DNA from: Adiantum capillus-veneris
Taxonomy: Eukaryota > Streptophyta > Polypodiopsida > Polypodiales > Pteridaceae
Direction: 5' to 3'
NCBI GenBank assembly: GCA_014529385.2
Contig: CM043960.1
Location: 125,958,043-126,022,042, forward strand
Length of the DNA stretch: 64,000 nt
Numbering within the stretch: position 1 is the stretch's first letter; each line of letters begins with the position of its first letter. The notes under the pieces were generated by a model that was not told where the DNA came from, ran no database searches, and saw only the letters and a program-made list of their open reading frames with translations. The position numbers were made by a program, and so were the translations under genes. Below are positions 33,477 through 45,926 of the stretch, piece by piece.

Positions 33477-34275
33477 TTAATAATCGTGATTATTAAGTTT
33501 TAGCTCAAATTTGACGAAGGTTCAATCACTTTTGTAGAGGCACAAAAGATTTGGATCACCAAACTGGCAAAAAACAGGATAAAAACTAAAGTTTGTACTA
33601 ACTTTCTGAATCTTGAGTATAAATTTGAGAAAAATTTATCCAAACTTGTTGAAATTTGATTCATAGGCTTATATTGATGTGATAAACATGTGTCCATGCT
33701 CAATTGACCAAAAAGATGCAAAAAGTTACCAGTTGTAAATAATCGGGATTATTTACATCTGTCCGATTTTTCAACTTTTTTGAAAGTCAGCATACCACTA
33801 GTTTTACCATGTTGTAATAAGCCAACAAACCAAATTTGGTAAGATTTGGATCACTGGATTGAAAATTGATGACCATTTGACCAAAAATTGTCCAAACTTG
33901 ATGAAACTTGGCTACGGACCTTAACTTGAGCAGATGTGTGTCAAAGTTGGGACAAAAATTTACAAAAATTTAGATGGAGTAAATAATCGCGATTATTTAC
34001 ATCTGCTTCAAAACTTGAGAATTTTGCAAATTTGAGAATACCACAAGGTCAAACATATCAAGTAGACCCCACAAATCAATTTTGGTGAAATTTGAATCAC
34101 AAAAGTGAGACTTAAACCAGATTCTTGAAATCAGGATCTGCGGACACAAAACAATTGATAAACTTGATCAGATTTTGTCCAAACTTGTTGAAACTTGTCT
34201 AGGGACTTTAACAGGTTGTATACTTGCCAAAAAGTGCAAAAAACTACCAAAAGTAAATAATCACGATTATTTACT
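33477..34275 (+). repeat. Four palindromes at about 250-base spacing in element E leader
   Basis: Core AATAATCNNGATTATT palindromes at 33477-33496, 33735-33758, 33979-34000 (perfect, 22 bases) and 34252-34275. They are spaced 258, about 244 and about 273 bases. Between them, degenerate repeated words (TTGTCCAAACTTG, GAAACTTG, AAATTTGAATCAC-like) show a worn tandem array of about 250-base units. Related half-sites (AATCGCGATTTTGGAAC) occur in the LTR near 45586. Confidence 0.88.
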
Positions 34276-34659
34276 ATTGCTACCCAGGGACATCAATTTT
34301 GACTTTTGAACTTGTAAAGTGTTAGACCAGCATAATACAAAGCCACCGGGCAATTTTGGGTTCAATTGGATCCAAATTGGTACATGTTCACTCAATTTTC
34401 AGGTTGCAGATTAATTCTTTGATTTTTTGCTAAAGTCGAATCTGAAAGTCAATTGCTGACTCCCATAGCTTGATTTGAAGTGATACACATAGACCAATCA
34501 CAACAATTAGCAAAAACTCTACTGTCTTTATAGAAGAATAGCTAACTTGATCAAATTTTTACAGGAATCAGGTTGAAGACGAGGAATCGGCAATTCAACA
34601 GTGGTTGACGACAAGTCAATCCAAAGGTAAGTACTCTATCCAAGGCTTTACCAGTCTTT

Positions 34660-36618
34660 ATGAACCTTACATCTGGTCGTGTACTAGGAAATCAAGACAT
34701 ATTCGGAGAAACCTCTAGTAGAGTATCCACCGAAGATAGCGTGAATCAAGTAATTCCTTGCACACAATTCTTGAAGAAGTCTCAGACACTTTTTCAGATT
34801 CAACATCTGAAATGTCTTCTTACTCGACTCACTCGGAAACCGAAACGACAATGCGTTATAAGCATATACTCTCTTTTTATAAGACTAACCGCCATGGAGC
34901 TCAGGTTTACATGGACCCTAACGAGGAGTATGATATTCGCATTGATGACCATGGTATTGAGTTCGAAGAAGAGATTAGGGCAAACAAAGAAGGAAAAATG
35001 TACATGGTCAGAAACGGAACTCAGTATGTACAAGTCGGAAACCCTGACGTGATAGAAAAATAGGGGTTAGAAGTAAACACCATAATCCCAGATATGTCAG
35101 CAAAAGAAGGACCACCAACTTTATTCGAGGGATACGGTCAAAGTAGATTGAAGCCTTTGAAACGGCTTAGTAAGGATAATCCTAGGATCAGAGTCTATTG
35201 TTGGGAGGATAGAAACGTAAAAGATCTTCTGTGGACTTCTCATGCCAAATCAGGACAACTAACGGCTATGAAGATCATCTATATCTTCAAGATCAAAGAT
35301 AAGGGATCAATAGACCTACCAACCTACCTATTTAGAGATTGTTAAAACAACAACTTTGTTATGATGACTCCTGAGGAGGTAGAACAAACCAAATACCAAG
35401 GGTATTCCATAAGAGATTGGATATTGGGACAAGGACCAGAAACAATTCCAAGAGATAAACACCATGAGAGATCATCTGAGAGTAATGTTAAGAAACCAGA
35501 AACCACCTCATCACATAGAAAACCGGGTGACACTAAGTCTAGTCCAAGACTACATGAGTCACTATTTCCAACAAACTGGTTTGAAGGACTCGGAATAGGA
35601 CCAACTACCAGGAGACTGGGAGTTGAACCAAAAAAACGCGTCAGACCAGCTGATTTTCAGAAATGGGTTAGAAAATACAGTGGATTAGGGGATCCATACG
35701 ACCACTTAGCAAGCTTTAAGCAGGTGCTAAGAGCAGAACGTATATTCGATTTCCATACTCAATTCGAGGGGTTTGAAATGACATTAGAAGGAAAAGCATT
35801 GACACGGTTCCAAAACATTCCACCAAGGTCAATCATGGACTTGAACACATTAGCTCAAGGATTTGTAACTGCTTGTTCCAAAACGGGGATCGAACATAAT
35901 ATGGTAGCTCAAATCTACAGCTTTAAGTAGAAACATGGTGAGTCTGTTAGGGATTGTGCAACTCGAATGAAACAATACATTGCCAGATGCCTAGGGCTAG
36001 AGATACCTGCAGAAGAACAATTCGTATCTTTGTTTCTAGAGGGACTGCTAAACAAAGAACTTCATGCTATACTCTATAGTAAAAAGCATACAACACTAGA
36101 AGAGTGTTGTCAGAATTGACTTAGGAGACAATTGTGATATTTTTAACGAAGAAGATGTCCCTAAGGATAAGCAAAGCAAAAAAACAGCATCCACTAAACC
36201 AACACAAGTTGGAACGGCTGCTGCAGCACCACTTTCAGCCATAGAAGATATGCTCAAAAGGATGAACGACATAATGAACAACATGCAAAAAGCACCTATC
36301 AGGGAACCAGGACAAGGGATACCTCAACAAGGACAACCAATTAGTCCACAAAAATGGTGTGCAATTGAGGGTAAATGGACCAACCATGAGACCCACGAGT
36401 GCTACTTTCGACCAAGGTATAATGGAAATGTTCAGTACGTGCCTATGAGGCCACAAGGACAACCCATGTACAGATATCAGCCTAATATGGCCCAAGCTCA
36501 AAGATCACCAATGGGTATGGAAAGACCTCAACTTGTGTTGGGTCAACAACCTCCGTACCTAGGACATAATGCAGTGCCTATAAATTACATGCACTCCAAA
36601 GGAGTCACAAATGAATAA
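34660..36618 (+). pseudogene. Element E gag (fossil)
   Basis: N-terminal acidic/Ser-rich region (34758-35063), then a basic linker. The capsid-like domain at 35640-36110 has the retrotransposon gag pattern (DPYDHLASFKQVLRA, then FEGFEMTLEGKALTRFQNIP, AQGFVTAC, ESVRDCATRMKQYI). The C-terminal Pro/Gln/Met-rich part (36235-36618) has a knuckle-like WCAIEGKWTNHETHEC. Several breaks. Confidence 0.85.
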
Positions 36619-36677
36619 GCATTAGTGATTGTTACACCCTTGGTGTTGATCCAAAAATCTGTCAACATACCATACCC

Positions 36678-37970
36678 ATGAGAGATGATGTGAAACCAAG
36701 TAGACAAAGGCCATACACGTATAATGAAACATTTTCCAGGAAGATAAAAGAAGAGATTGAAAAACTAAAGGAAGCCGAATTTATTTACGAAATTGAACAC
36801 ACAGATTGGGTGTCTCCAATTGTGATAGTACCCAAGAAGAATGGAAAATTACGAGTGTGTGTCAATCTCAAAAAAGTGAATGCAGCTACCATTAGAGACA
36901 ACTTTCCTCTTCTAATCACTCAGCATGCTTTAGAACGAGTTGCAGGAAAAGAAGCTTACAGCTTCTTAGATGGCTTTTCGGGATACAATCAACTTTTGGC
37001 AGACCCAAAAGATCAGCATAAAACTGCTTTTGCAACAGAATGGGATATTTTTGCCTATTGGGTTATGCTGTTTGGGTTAACTAATGCTCCAGCCACATTT
37101 CAAAGGTTGGTGAGCCATGCTTTTAAAGAATATCTTAGGAAATTCTTAGAAGTATATATGGATGATCTATGCGTACATTCATCAATCCGGGCTCATCATT
37201 TTAAACACCTCAAAAAGGTATTCGAAAAATGTAGACTTTATAGGATTTGCTTAAATCTTGAAAAGTACACATTCATGGGTAGACAAGAAAAAATTCTTAG
37301 ACATATAGTGTCTAAAAATGGCATAGCTACTGATATTGAAAAAATTCATATTATTGTTGATTTGCTTAGACCCAACAACAGTCAAGGGGTTACAAGCCTT
37401 CATGGGGCATTGTGGATATTACAGCTGGTTCATTTACATGTACGCTATAATTCAAAACCCATGTATAGCTTGATTACACAGTTTGAGTGGACCGGGGCAT
37501 GTGAAGAATCCTTCATGAACAAGCTCCTATATTGAAATCACCAGATTGGAATAAGATATTCCACATACATGTAGATGCTTCCAATTTTTCTATCGATTGT
37601 ATACTAGCTCAACCAGGAGACGAGAAAATTGACTTTCCTATTTCTTATGCTAGTCGACAATTGAACATGGCGGAAAATAATTACACCACCACCGAAAGGA
37701 AAGGATTAGGAATGATCTATGCCATTAAAAAGTATAAACATTACCTATTAGCCAACAAGTTTGTGTTCTTTGTAGACTACCAAGCTTTGTTGTACTTGGT
37801 CAACAAGCCATGCAACACACGAAGAATAGTGAGATGGTTCATCATCCTTCTGGAATTTGATTTCACTGTGGTTGTAAAAAAGGGCACTATACATCAACGA
37901 GCAGATCATTTGTCAAGGATTGTTTCAGGAGAATCACCTAAAAGGGTAGACGATGATCTACCAGATGCCT
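36678..37970 (+). pseudogene. Element E reverse transcriptase and RNase H (fossil)
   Basis: Segment 36678-37535: Ty3/Gypsy reverse transcriptase with [42 protein letters not shown] and YMDDLCVHS (catalytic DD box). Segment 37532-37970: RNase H (HVDASNFSIDCILAQPG, TTTERKGLGMIYAIKK, FFVDYQALLYLVNKP). No protease was recognised between gag and reverse transcriptase, where it would normally lie. A few breaks. Confidence 0.92.
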
Positions 37971-38059
37971 ATTTGTTCTCCGTGGAAATGATACCTCGAT
38001 GGTCGAAAAACATGGTGTCATTGATGACAATAGCTCAAGTGGATTCACAAATACCACTT

Positions 38060-39650
38060 CCTATTGCGATCGGATTTATCGAACAATCGGCTATGTATCA
38101 ATTACTAGCTGGTAGGCTATACAAAGGAAATCGATATGGAATATTGCTCTTACGCATTAATCTTGAAGAAAAAAAAACAGTACCTAAGTCAAGCACATGT
38201 TACCATAGTAGGACTTCACTTTGCGGAAGACCAAACTATGCAACAAATCTTGAGACTTGGAGTATTTCGGCCGACTATGAGGAGTGATGTTCAATCTTTT
38301 GTAAAGGATTGTCCTCAATGTCAAAAACAAACATGCATACCTTATGTAACATTATTTCAAATGTCACCTCTTCCTAAGTGGAGTAACTATTTGATTACTT
38401 ACTTATCAAGCTGAACATTTCCTGAGGATATGAGTAAACGCCTTCAAAGAGAAATTGAAACTGAAGCAAGAGACTATGCTCTTATTGGAAACCAATTGTA
38501 TCGGAGAGGTAAGGATCAAAATTTGCGTCTTTGTGCAAAAGAAAACGAGTATATTCCGATTATAGAACAAGCACATGCTGGATTAGCTGGAGTTCACTTA
38601 TCTAATGAGACCACCGCAAGAGCAATCTTAATGGCAGGCATACGGTGGCGAACACTTTTTGCAGATGCCAAAGAATATGTTCGAAGGTGTGATGCTTGTC
38701 AACGAGCAAAAATGCCAACACGTGTAGATAGCATACCCTTAAGATCAATGATGGGGGCTAGAGATTTTGCAAAATGGGGTATAGATTTTGTTGGGCCGAT
38801 ACAGCCACTTGCTTATAGAACCCAGGCTTAGTATATCATTGTAGCTATGGACTATTTGATCAAGTGGGCCGAGGCTAAAGTAACTCAAAAGAATGATGCC
38901 AGAACCATTCCGCATTCTTATATGAGTATGTATTCACGAGATATGGACTGCCAATAGAAATTGTCAGTGATCGGGGAACTCATTTCCTCAATGCAGTAAT
39001 CGAGTATTTGCTTAATGAGTTTATGGTCATCCCATAACAAATCAGCTCCCTATCACCCACAAGCAAATGGACAAGCTGAGCATACGAACAAAATTCTTAG
39101 CTCGGTGCTAACTAAAGTGGTTAGTTTAGGAAGGACAAACTAGGGAATGAATCTCTATGCTACTCTATGGGCTTATCGAGTTTCATTCAAAACAGCTTTA
39201 AATGCTACACCCTTTAACTTTGTTTATGGTCTTGATGCCATACTGCCAATAGAATTTCTATTGCCGACATTAAGGGTAGCAAGGAATCTTGAGTGGACTG
39301 GACATGAATTGTCAGAAAGACTTGAAGATTTGGAAAAGCTAGATGAGCAAAGGCTAACTGCTGTAGCTTACATCTATGCACAAAAGCGAAAACAAAAACA
39401 ATTTTTCGATTCCCACTTAATCACAAAAATCTTCAAGAAAGGGGACTTAGTTTTAGTCTATTCCCTTAAGCAACACATTCCCAAGTTTAAGAAAAAGGGA
39501 AACAGACCGTTTATCATTGAAGATGTATCTCCAAGTGGAGCAGTAAAATTGTCCACCCTAGATGGTGAACCAATGGCTAATTGGATTAGTGGATGTCGTT
39601 TAAAGAAATACAATTTGCCGCTAACCAATGAATTGCTAGAAAGAATGTAT
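38060..39650 (+). pseudogene. Element E integrase region with two HHCC modules (fossil)
   Basis: Two successive zinc-binding modules of H-x6-H...C-x2-C type: AHVTIVGLH...CPQC (38195-38330) and AHAGLAGVH...CDAC (38572-38700). The second is followed by the integrase core start (WGIDFVGPIQP), the region near 38850-39140 with SDRGTHFLN-like and HPQANGQAE-like sequence, and the C-terminal part from 39147 (NATPFNFVYGLDAILPIE, then GDLVLVYSL, GPF-like NRPFIIEDV). Several breaks. Confidence 0.85.
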
Positions 39651-39779
39651 GCAACCACGCAAAGGAGGATTAAACGACAGCAGGTTATTGATGAAGCCCA
39701 AGAGGAAGCTCGGCTTTGGGTACTCAAACGGAAAGCTGCTCTCGAGAATCAACAGATACCGATTCCCATCAACACTCCG

Positions 39780-40292
39780 GAAATAGATGACCGACAATGG
39801 GAATTACCTAAAGATGCAGTTTCAACAGATGATGACTGGTTAGACGGAATGGACCTGCGCATCAAAGTGCAGCTCAATAATTATAGCACCAATGCTTTGG
39901 TCAACACTGGAGATCGAGTAAATGCAGTCAGTTATTCCACGTACAAGAAGGCAACAAGTCAAGCATTGATAGCGGGAATAGCGACAATCAAAGGATGCAA
40001 CAAGAACCCAACCCCAACATTGGGAGTAGTCAACTTGAACGTGATAGTACATGGATGTTCATGTCCTCATCAGTTTGTATGCTTACCAGATGAACACATG
40101 AATGAGACGATGATTCTTGGAATTCCCGGGATGTGGACATACAAAGTAGTACCAGATTGGGATACAAATCAGCTCAAGCTATCACTTAAAGGCGGGCAAC
40201 TCATTGTTCCAATTGCACCAAACAAGGAGGAATGGAAAGGAAGCAATCGGCAGATCAAACCACGAAGTAATCAATCTTCTCCATCCTCTTGA
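39780..40292 (+). pseudogene. Protease-like domain downstream of integrase in element E (fossil)
   Basis: In the same open frame as the integrase C-terminus (39147-40292), the last third reads like a retropepsin: LRIKVQLNNYSTNALVNTG, followed by VNAVSY, a hydrophobic strand ATIKG, VVNLNVIVHG and MILGIPGMW, the order of flap and ILG strands in retroelement proteases. The position after integrase rather than before reverse transcriptase is unusual. From 40293 to 40918 a Lys/Gln/Pro-rich tail of unknown role follows. Confidence 0.65.
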
Positions 40293-40918
40293 CAAGCAAA
40301 TGCTTCAAGTAGCATGCAAGGAGTCAGGAAAATTTGGGTACCAAAAGCACAGCTTAAGGATAAGCCGATTCAAATATGGGTGCCCAAAACATCACCAACA
40401 AAACAAAAGAAGGTTCCAAGGGTAAAAACACAGAGATGAGCATCTCCGAGCAAGGAACCTAACTTGAAATGGATTCGGAAGAAAAAGGAGCACTTATCTT
40501 CTCCACAAATCATAAAACCAATCAAGCAATGGCGAGTTAAGTCTCAAAAAACTCCACCATACCATACAACATCAAGCAAACCAAGCTACCAATGGCGAGA
40601 AAAAGCTCGACAACAGTCAAAAGTGCTACCAATAGCTCAAGCAATCAGTGTGCTGAAGCATCCTCAAGGTACAATCAAACAGAGAGCACACAAACTACAA
40701 GATTTTCTCTTTGGAAGACAGAATCAGAAAGCCTCGACATCAGAAACCCTTGAGTTAATTACTCAAGACCCAGCTCTTGCACAGCATAGTGGTTTGAATT
40801 GCATTGATCTACAAAGCATGGTAGAGCCAACCACTGCTATGCATAGACACGATTGTTCAATCCATGCACACAGTCGTCCCGGAGTACGCCATCTAGGAGG
40901 GGTGGAAGGGCACTAAGT

Positions 40919-41579
40919 AATTAAGGGAAATGTTTGAAGAGGGAGGAAACAGTTCGATGTTAACGTGTGATTTTTTGCAAAATTACATAATAATGCCCTT
41001 ATAATTCATCATCAATGAAAAAAAATTCACTGATAATATCTTCCCGATGAGTGTAAATAGTGTATATACTATCAGAAAATCATCAAAAAATAGTCCTTTT
41101 TGGTTATTTTTCATCATTTTTATTGATAATGAGACTTAAAAATAGAGAAATCCAACAGAAAACAATAAAGCTATGTTTTTCAATGGATTTTTTTAATTAT
41201 TGGATTTTCACTTTACTTTTTTAGAGCATTTTGTTATTTTCTTTAATTTTTCAATAAACAGGTCAAAAATTAATAATAAATAGCAAAGAAGCTCACATAG
41301 AAAAACGGAAGACACGATGGTGATCAGAAAGACAAGGCGGACAAGCACAAAAATTTTCAATGAAATCAAAAGATGGAAGCGGGAAGCCTAAATTAGGCGG
41401 CCAAACCTACTTTTGTAAAATTTTTGTAGAATGAGTTATATGAATACGATCAAGTAAATTTTTGAGTCTAACATAGATTTCATGGCCTCCTAGGACTAAT
41501 GGGGGAATCTGGGGAAAATTGGTTCGGGAAACCCGAGTATAGATATCCAAGGTAGGCTAAAACCACCTCATTTCCACTT
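40919..41579 (+). other. A/T-rich spacer in element E
   Basis: Between pol and the extra ORF. Contains an imperfect hairpin around 40995-41035 (ATTCATCATCAATGAA/TTCACTGATAAT) and no coding sequence. Could hold a splice acceptor for the downstream ORF, which is inference from related elements. Confidence 0.5.
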
Positions 41580-44500
41580 GTGAACTTTGCAGAGAGAGCT
41601 TTTCGACCTCTTTCGTGCGCCTTTTTCGGAGTCTACAGTTGCCCGTTTTCAGCGCCGTCTCACACGAGACATCAGGGGATCCATGCAAGCAGCAGAGAGG
41701 GCCAAGAAGAAGCTCAACTAGAAAGAATAGTTGCAGGAGCTACCCGCATACCAACTGGATCCAGATTCAGTCAAAGCCGCCAAGGCAGCCTATCTTTCAA
41801 AAGAACAGCTCAAAGAGCATCACACCATAGTGTTCACCGGCAGATTCAAGAGTGAGGAGGGACATCAGGTAGAGTTGCAACTCCTATCAAAAGAAGTGTA
41901 TGATGTCGCCGCGAAGCCTGAGACCAAAGAAGCCAACCGCAGGCTAGGACTCATAGATTTCTATGAACAGGAGCCGTGCGGTGTGGATTTCCAAAAAGCT
42001 TACAAGATTTTATCCACGATAAAGAAGATAGAACTGCAAAGATTTCTGACCCTCAGGGGAAGAAAGTTGAAGTGGTGATAACTAAGGAAATAGTGGCAGG
42101 AGCACTCAGACTGCCCACAGAAGGAATGACAATGAGGACAAGGGACAGGAAAACGACAGGTACTTTCACCAAAGAAACCGCTGCAGCCACCTTTGCTGAT
42201 CTTATTCACAAATAGGTTGAAGAGCCAGCCAGGTTATACCACCAGCACTTTCATTTCCTTGCTAAAAGGCCACCAAGGTATACCACGCCCAATCATGCGG
42301 TTGCCACCACCTTCACGCAAGTCCTTAAGTCAACATCCAGGCAACTGATGGACCACACACAATATTTCTTGGCCACTTGAAAAGCACAAAGAAAGAAGAA
42401 AGATTACTTACCTGGGTGCACCAGAGATATTGACAAGAATTGCATACCATGCCATCGGCATGGCCGACAACCTACCACCTGCCCCAGACCAAAACACTTG
42501 GATAGTGTCAGCTCAACCATCTCCTCGAGCTACAAGATCGGCCAAGAGATCCTACAAATCTAATGAAGGATCGGCTAAAAGCTCGTTGGAAAGGCACATC
42601 AATGAAAGCTGGGATAATGAAGAAAAGAGAGCACGAAGGGAGGAAATGAAGAGAAAAGCAGCACACCAAGAAGAGCCTGTGCAAAAGCAAGCCCGGTTTG
42701 AAAGAGAGAAACACGCATACCAACGCAGCCGGACCCGAAAAAATGGGTGCCTAGTGGACTTAAGGGACCAAGGAACAATCATCACACGAGGAAGCACGGC
42801 TGAAGAATCCGCTGAAGTATTGGAATGGATGTACCAAGAAGCAAGAGCTTTAAAGGTAAAGCCTAAGCCAAAGAAGCGGCAAAGAAGGAAAAAGAGGTCG
42901 AAAAACATCAAGAGCATGTAGAGGAGACCATTGCACAAGAAGAAGCACAACATGCCCAAGGTGACGTGTCTCCCCGCATCTCTTCTCCTATCTTTGAACA
43001 CCAAGTTCAACCAATGCCGAGCCCACCACCATCACCAGCAGTTAAAGAAACAACAAATGAGCCAAAAAAAGAAGCAGAAGCTGAACATGAAAAGGCAGAT
43101 GAATCTGCACAAGAATCAAAGCACAAAGAGGCAGCTAAATCTTCACAACGAGCAGCTGGATCTACTCAAGATTAGCCAATAGAGAAAGAGCTAGAGACAG
43201 AAAAGGCAGCAAGTCCTGCAACAAAAGAGGACACCACACACTTTGAGCAGCCAAAGGAGCAAAAGGCAGAGGAACCACCCTCTACCGCAGCACAACAAGA
43301 GAAGGCCGAGGCACCACCCTCTACCTCCACGAAAAAAGAACAGCCACAGCTACAAGAACAACAACAACCAGCCGTCCTGACACAACCAACAGACACCCAT
43401 GAGGCTACAGAAACATCGACAACTGGCACGGAATGAAGACCAGCAATCCAATAATGAAGTCATCCTGCAGGTTAACGAATATACTAAGCAAATGCAAGAA
43501 ATGATAGAAAGGCTTCGCTCAGCAGCACTTGGCCGTAGCACACGGGCCAAAGAGTTAGAGATGGTGATAGACGCACTCCAAGGGGAGTTAGACGACATAC
43601 TTAATGTCATCACCGATCTGAAAAGGCAAGTGCAGGAGTTGAGAGCAGAAGCTGAACAACATTAGCTCGCTAGAGATAAGCAACAAAAAGAAATGGAGGA
43701 GCTGGGTGAGCCGCTTACCAAACTGTCAGATGCATGTAAAGCCAAGGATGGTCAGCTAACGGAAGTTACAAATAAACTTCTCACTACCACCCTATCAGCT
43801 CAAGAAATCTAGGTACAGTTAGATGTAGCCAATGCTTCTCTACAATACTCAAAACAAAGAATCAATGATCAGGCGATATTCTTGCGGTAAATATGAGAAA
43901 ATCTAGCCGTCACCTCGATCAAAGGTACAGACGAGGTCTACAATGAATTAGAAAAGAAAAATAAAGACCTTGAGCTGGAGCTGAAATTAGAGCAATCTCA
44001 GCGCCGAGACCTGGCCTTGATGTGGGTCGAAAGAGAAGATGAACTGCTGAAGGAGATAGCTAAACTCAAAAGAGTCAACCAGCTACTGAGAGAGGGAAGG
44101 CCAAAAACGTAAGAAGAGGCAGGCAGTTTGGAGTAGCCTCAGATAGAAATACCCTTAGTATCACTTGCTAAAATGGAGACACAGTCCACAGTAGAGCTGA
44201 GTGGCGAGGAATCTTTTCAGGTACGCATTACAGAAGAAGACACAGTGCCCATGGTGCAACTCTCAAAGGCTGAAGAAGATGCACTAAAAGAAAAAGTTAC
44301 ACAAGAAGTAGATGAGCAGTGGAAGGAAGCAATGGATTGGGAGCTGAGAGTACTTCATTCTGTCAAGTAGATGAGAGTGGAAGGTAGCACATGAGACACT
44401 ATTAAAGAAGTAGCCAACTTGGCTGAATTACCCTAGATTGCCTGCTCTAGAAAAGGGACCAGCGGCTGAAGAATACATGGTGAAAACCCTAAAGGGCGCC

Positions 44501-44985
44501 ATGTCATTCTTTAAAAGTCTACCAAATTTTTCATGCGCTATGCTATATAAGATCTGTCGAATGCTACTCACATACATCGAAGTGTTCAATGAGCCAGAGC
44601 AAGCAGGCGCCCCCTTAGATGTCATTCCTCGATGGTAACAAAGGTTTGTGCTATGATCTCAGTGGCCAACCTTCTGAAGAAGTCCTAAATGGCTTCTACC
44701 CTAGATGCATGTTTCTACCTTCACACAATATGCTAGCGTTCGAGGAAGCATTCTAAACGAGATTCTTCACCTGGCGAACGAAAATATTTACGCCAATGAT
44801 CAGCAACCTCACATCAAGGTTTGTAGGCTACTCAATGGTGGAGCTCAAAAACAGAGTAATTATGCGGTTTTTGCAAGTGCCAGATAAAGAAAGGAAGATC
44901 ATATACCAAAAGGCACTAAGTGCGCTTAAAGACCGCCTCACCAATCACCAGTCCGAAGACTACTTCAGCCCATAAAGCTGTGTCA
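41580..44985 (+). pseudogene. Extra 3' ORF of element E, function unknown (fossil)
   Basis: A long coding-like region not related to gag or pol. N-terminal globular part (41731-42360; AYLSKEQLKEHHTIVFTGRF, EVVITKEIVAGALRLPTEGM, ARLYHQHFHFLAKRPPRYTT). A highly charged middle (42500-43430) rich in Lys, Glu and Ala repeats. A coiled-coil-like stretch (43440-44120; EMIERLRSAALGRSTRAKEL). A C-terminal globular part (44430-44890; MVKTLKGAMSFFKSLPNF, AMLYKICRMLLTYIEVFNEP). Position matches the env-like or extra ORF of Tat/Athila elements, but I see no signal peptide or membrane segment. The parallel copy at 57889-61205 preserves the same order of regions. Broken in several places. Confidence 0.7.
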
Positions 44986-45015
44986 AGGGACGACACAGGC
45001 GAGGAGGGGGGAAAA

Positions 45016-45926
45016 TGTTAGCAACAAGCTAACATGGATATCATTTTTTGGAGTTCTCATTGTAAAACACTTATTATTTTGATAGATCGGGAATATTGTA
45101 ACTCCTATTTTCTCGGATAAACTCTATAATTAATGAGCCGGGCTACAAGCTTCTAGATTGTATCATCCTATCATTATCCATCTTTGGTAGAACCCCCAGA
45201 TTATTAGTTTTGACCACCAAAAACCTTGGCTAAGGTATAAAAGCCAATTTTTGTAAGTTTTGGATAATAAAATACACCGCGTGAGCTAGCAGCGCTCACC
45301 CCTCTCCTTCTCGCGCTTCCTACTCCCTTCCCAGTTGTCACATTGCAGTCGTGTTTGTTGCATTGCAATCGCAGGTAAGAGCTCTACGCATTGACGTAAA
45401 CACATCACATTAATTCATAGTTTTTGGCGTCGCCGACCTGCGGCCTAATTTCATCATAACTAGGAGTTTACACTTTGAAATCAAAAACTAAGCATAGGAG
45501 GGGTATTGGGGCATCATTGCTAAGCATTTAGATGCATTTTGGGTCGAAAACGACTAGGTCAAAAATCCACTTTGCTGTTAAGAATCGCGATTTTGGAACT
45601 TGACCTAAAGGGGGGTTTGAGACCATAAGCATGTGTGCTTACGTCTTATAAACATGTCCCAGAAGTTCCATTACGTTTGGATGTCATTTGGCGCTGTAAC
45701 GGATGTGATTTATTTGCCGATGAGCGATTGGCTTTTGGTGATTTCAGTCACTTGAGTGTAGCTTGAGTTAGATGCGAGTTGTTAGTTGTTTTCTGAGAGA
45801 TTGACAACGTATTGTAGCCTATATGCACTAGTCGAGTCAGCTTCATCCCATGGATTGACAATTTAATCGTGGTTCTCTTTAATATTGCAATAAGATAGGA
45901 TGGTTAGGTTAGACATGCGTCCCACA
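45016..45926 (+). repeat. Element E 3' LTR
   Basis: 911 bases from TGTTAGCAACAAGCTAACA (itself a short inverted repeat) to GCGTCCCACA. TATA box GGTATAAAAGCC near 45235. CT/GC-rich U5 start near 45300. CACTT follows. Confidence 0.92.

Larger units (their letters stand above)
32567..45926 (+). mobile_element. Element E: giant Tat/Athila-like Ty3/Gypsy fossil
   Basis: Partial 5' LTR 32567-32794, primer-site region 32795-32815, long repeat-bearing leader, gag 34660-36618, reverse transcriptase/RNase H 36678-37960, integrase region 38090-39650, protease-like domain about 39820-40210, spacer, a large extra ORF 41580-44980, polypurine tract (GAGGAGGGGGGAAAA, 45001-45015) and 3' LTR 45016-45926. At 13.4 kb, with a leading stretch of 5' LTR missing, it is in the size range of Tat/Athila elements, which are known to carry extra ORFs. 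The primer-site sequence resembles the TTTGGCGCCGTTG...GGGGA region typical of that branch. Broken in about ten places; LTR parts are still close in sequence. Confidence 0.85.

Noticed and set aside
42500-43430. Minus-strand open frames of 152 and 85 codons over the charged region
   Set aside because: Mirror translations of the Lys/Glu-rich plus-strand region; Ser/Cys/Phe-rich with no domain.
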